Shown piece by piece: positions 4,817 to 5,529 of a stretch of 5,529 nt of DNA (position 1 is the first letter of the stretch; each line of letters begins with the position of its first letter). A program made the translations under genes and the position numbers. Source of the stretch: Nitrospirota bacterium (lineage in GTDB: Bacteria; Nitrospirota; Nitrospiria; Nitrospirales; Nitrospiraceae); assembly GCA_016235225.1 (NCBI GenBank), contig JACRLS010000013.1, forward strand, positions 1 through 5,529. The letters are read 5' to 3'. The notes below the pieces were generated by a model. It worked only from the letters and a program-made list of their open reading frames with translations. It ran no database searches and was not told the DNA's origin.

Positions 4817-5236
4817 GTGATCCTTGATGGTCATCCTTTCCGCCCTCGGCTGTCCGGTCTGGCAGTCATGTCTATGGCCATGCTGGTCGGGGCCTGTGCC
4901 GGGGCGCCGCCGGTCGTGGATCATCCCAATCAGCGGGCTCTCGAGGGAAAAACACGAGATCAGGTTTTCACCTGTGCCGGCGCCCCGGAGCGTGAACGGT
5001 CGCACGAAGATCTGACACTCCTCCGCTACTACCGAGAGGCTCCGATGCTGCAAGAGTCCGTCGTGGGCTCCAAAGGCAGCAAAGCAGGGATCCACCACGG
5101 ATGCTGGGCCACTGTCGTCTTGAAAGATGGGAAAGTCCTTGAGGTGCGCTACCGTTCTGTTCCGGCCGGCGTCGATGCGACAGACCATTGTGAGGAGATC
5201 TTCGACTCGTGCGTCCAATCCCTCCCTGCGCCCTGA
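4817..5236 (+). CDS. small predicted lipoprotein, possibly BamE/SmpA-like fold
   Basis: The frame is open from within the upstream terminator, so the start must lie downstream of it. GTG 4817 is chosen because GGAGG (4803-4807) lies 9 bases upstream and because it gives a normal lipoprotein signal: a short basic n-region, hydrophobic LSGLAVMSMAMLVGAC, and a lipobox LVGA-C with the lipidated cysteine at residue 27. ATG 4781 is in frame but has no ribosome binding site. The 140-residue product would be exported and membrane-anchored. After the lipobox, LEGKTRDQVFTCAGAPERER resembles the helix-helix G-K-x4-V-x4-G-x-P opening of BamE/SmpA-like domains. Next come a variable stretch and CWATVVLKDGKVLEVRYRSV, which looks like a beta hairpin. 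Cysteines 53, 96, 125 and 132 may form two disulfides. The function is unknown, and the fold is inferred from pattern only. The next gene starts inside its last 28 bases. Confidence 0.75.
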   Translation: MILDGHPFRPRLSGLAVMSMAMLVGACAGAPPVVDHPNQRALEGKTRDQVFTCAGAPERERSHEDLTLLRYYREAPMLQESVVGSKGSKAGIHHGCWATVVLKDGKVLEVRYRSVPAGVDATDHCEEIFDSCVQSLPAP

Positions 5237-5529
5237 TCGCCACCCTGGTCGCCGCCCTGTTCCCTATGCTTGTCGTCGTCGTGTGGCTCTATCCCGCGGA
5301 CGGCTGGGCGCTGGAGAAATACGGCCGTCCGCTGCCTGAGATGGACGACCGCGATCACGAAGCGCGGGAGGCGGAGGAATCGCTCTTCGGCGGCTATCTC
5401 TTGACCGGTGCTTTTCTCTCCAATCCCACCTTTGCGGCAAGGCCTGACAACACCGGATTGGTGGGACTTCGCCACATGGTCCATCTTGAAACGGACCTCT
5501 ACAGGCAGTACCTCACCTTCTATACCGAC
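5209..5529 (+). CDS. predicted exported protein, 5' part only
   Basis: This frame runs to the window edge and gives 107 residues. GTG 5209 overlaps the end of the lipoprotein gene by 28 bases. GAGGAG (5192-5197) lies 11 bases upstream, a slightly long spacing. ATG 5266 is in frame but lacks a ribosome binding site and would cut the signal. The N-terminus MRPIPPCALIATLVAALFPM followed by LVVVVWLYPADGWA reads as a signal peptide, with cleavage likely after GWA. The mature part begins LEKYGRPLPEMDDRDHEARE (polar) and continues with SLFGGYLLTGAFLSNPTFAA and HMVHLETDLYRQYLTFYTD. The alternating polar/aromatic residues suggest beta strands of an outer-membrane or periplasmic protein. I do not recognise a named family. 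Tight coupling to the lipoprotein suggests the two envelope proteins act together. Confidence 0.75.
   Translation, partial: MRPIPPCALIATLVAALFPMLVVVVWLYPADGWALEKYGRPLPEMDDRDHEAREAEESLFGGYLLTGAFLSNPTFAARPDNTGLVGLRHMVHLETDLYRQYLTFYTD

Noticed and set aside
4784..5484. Minus-strand open frames opposite the lipoprotein and its neighbour
   Set aside because: They have no ribosome binding site or family-like sequence and are fully explained by the plus-strand genes.

Overview
The window is GC-rich bacterial chromosome. The protein styles (class III-like PPK2, DUF1761 membrane protein, WHD-type SAM methyltransferase) and the one-piece tmRNA would suit Nitrospira or a related nitrifier lineage. That assignment is a judgement from gene content and base composition; no 16S rRNA or other marker is present.

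Layout from left to right. Bases 1-137 hold the 3' end of a rhodanese-like gene. A visibly AT-richer gene follows (342-827) with its own strong promoter (TTGACT-17-TATAAG) and Shine-Dalgarno sequence. It is of unknown function and appears to be cut short by an in-frame amber codon. Bases 879-1060 hold a long imperfect inverted repeat and ACGARTA heptads, then ssrA (tmRNA, 1061-1410) with tag ATANQELALAA and a strong terminator. A methyltransferase gene on the minus strand (1482-2534) converges on ssrA. It is divergent from a two-gene plus-strand operon, DUF1761 membrane protein plus polyphosphate kinase 2, coupled by an ATGA overlap. Each side of the divergent spacer carries its own sigma70-like promoter. 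Behind ppk2 lies a C-terminal remnant of a LysR-type regulator (3962-4237).

The stretch 4238-4816 has no protein gene but is the most interesting part. It holds a 15-bp tandem repeat, a TTGACA promoter candidate, a roughly 270-nt RNA that folds into a nested multi-branch structure (4415-4690), a short ATG-led remnant, and a 14-bp-stem terminator. The G-U pairs fix the RNA on the plus strand. The arrangement looks like an orphan omega-RNA (HEARO) of an IscB/ISC element that has lost its nuclease gene. The fold is read directly from the sequence; the omega-RNA identity is inference.

The window ends with a small predicted lipoprotein (4817-5236) overlapping the start of an exported protein that runs off the edge (from 5209).
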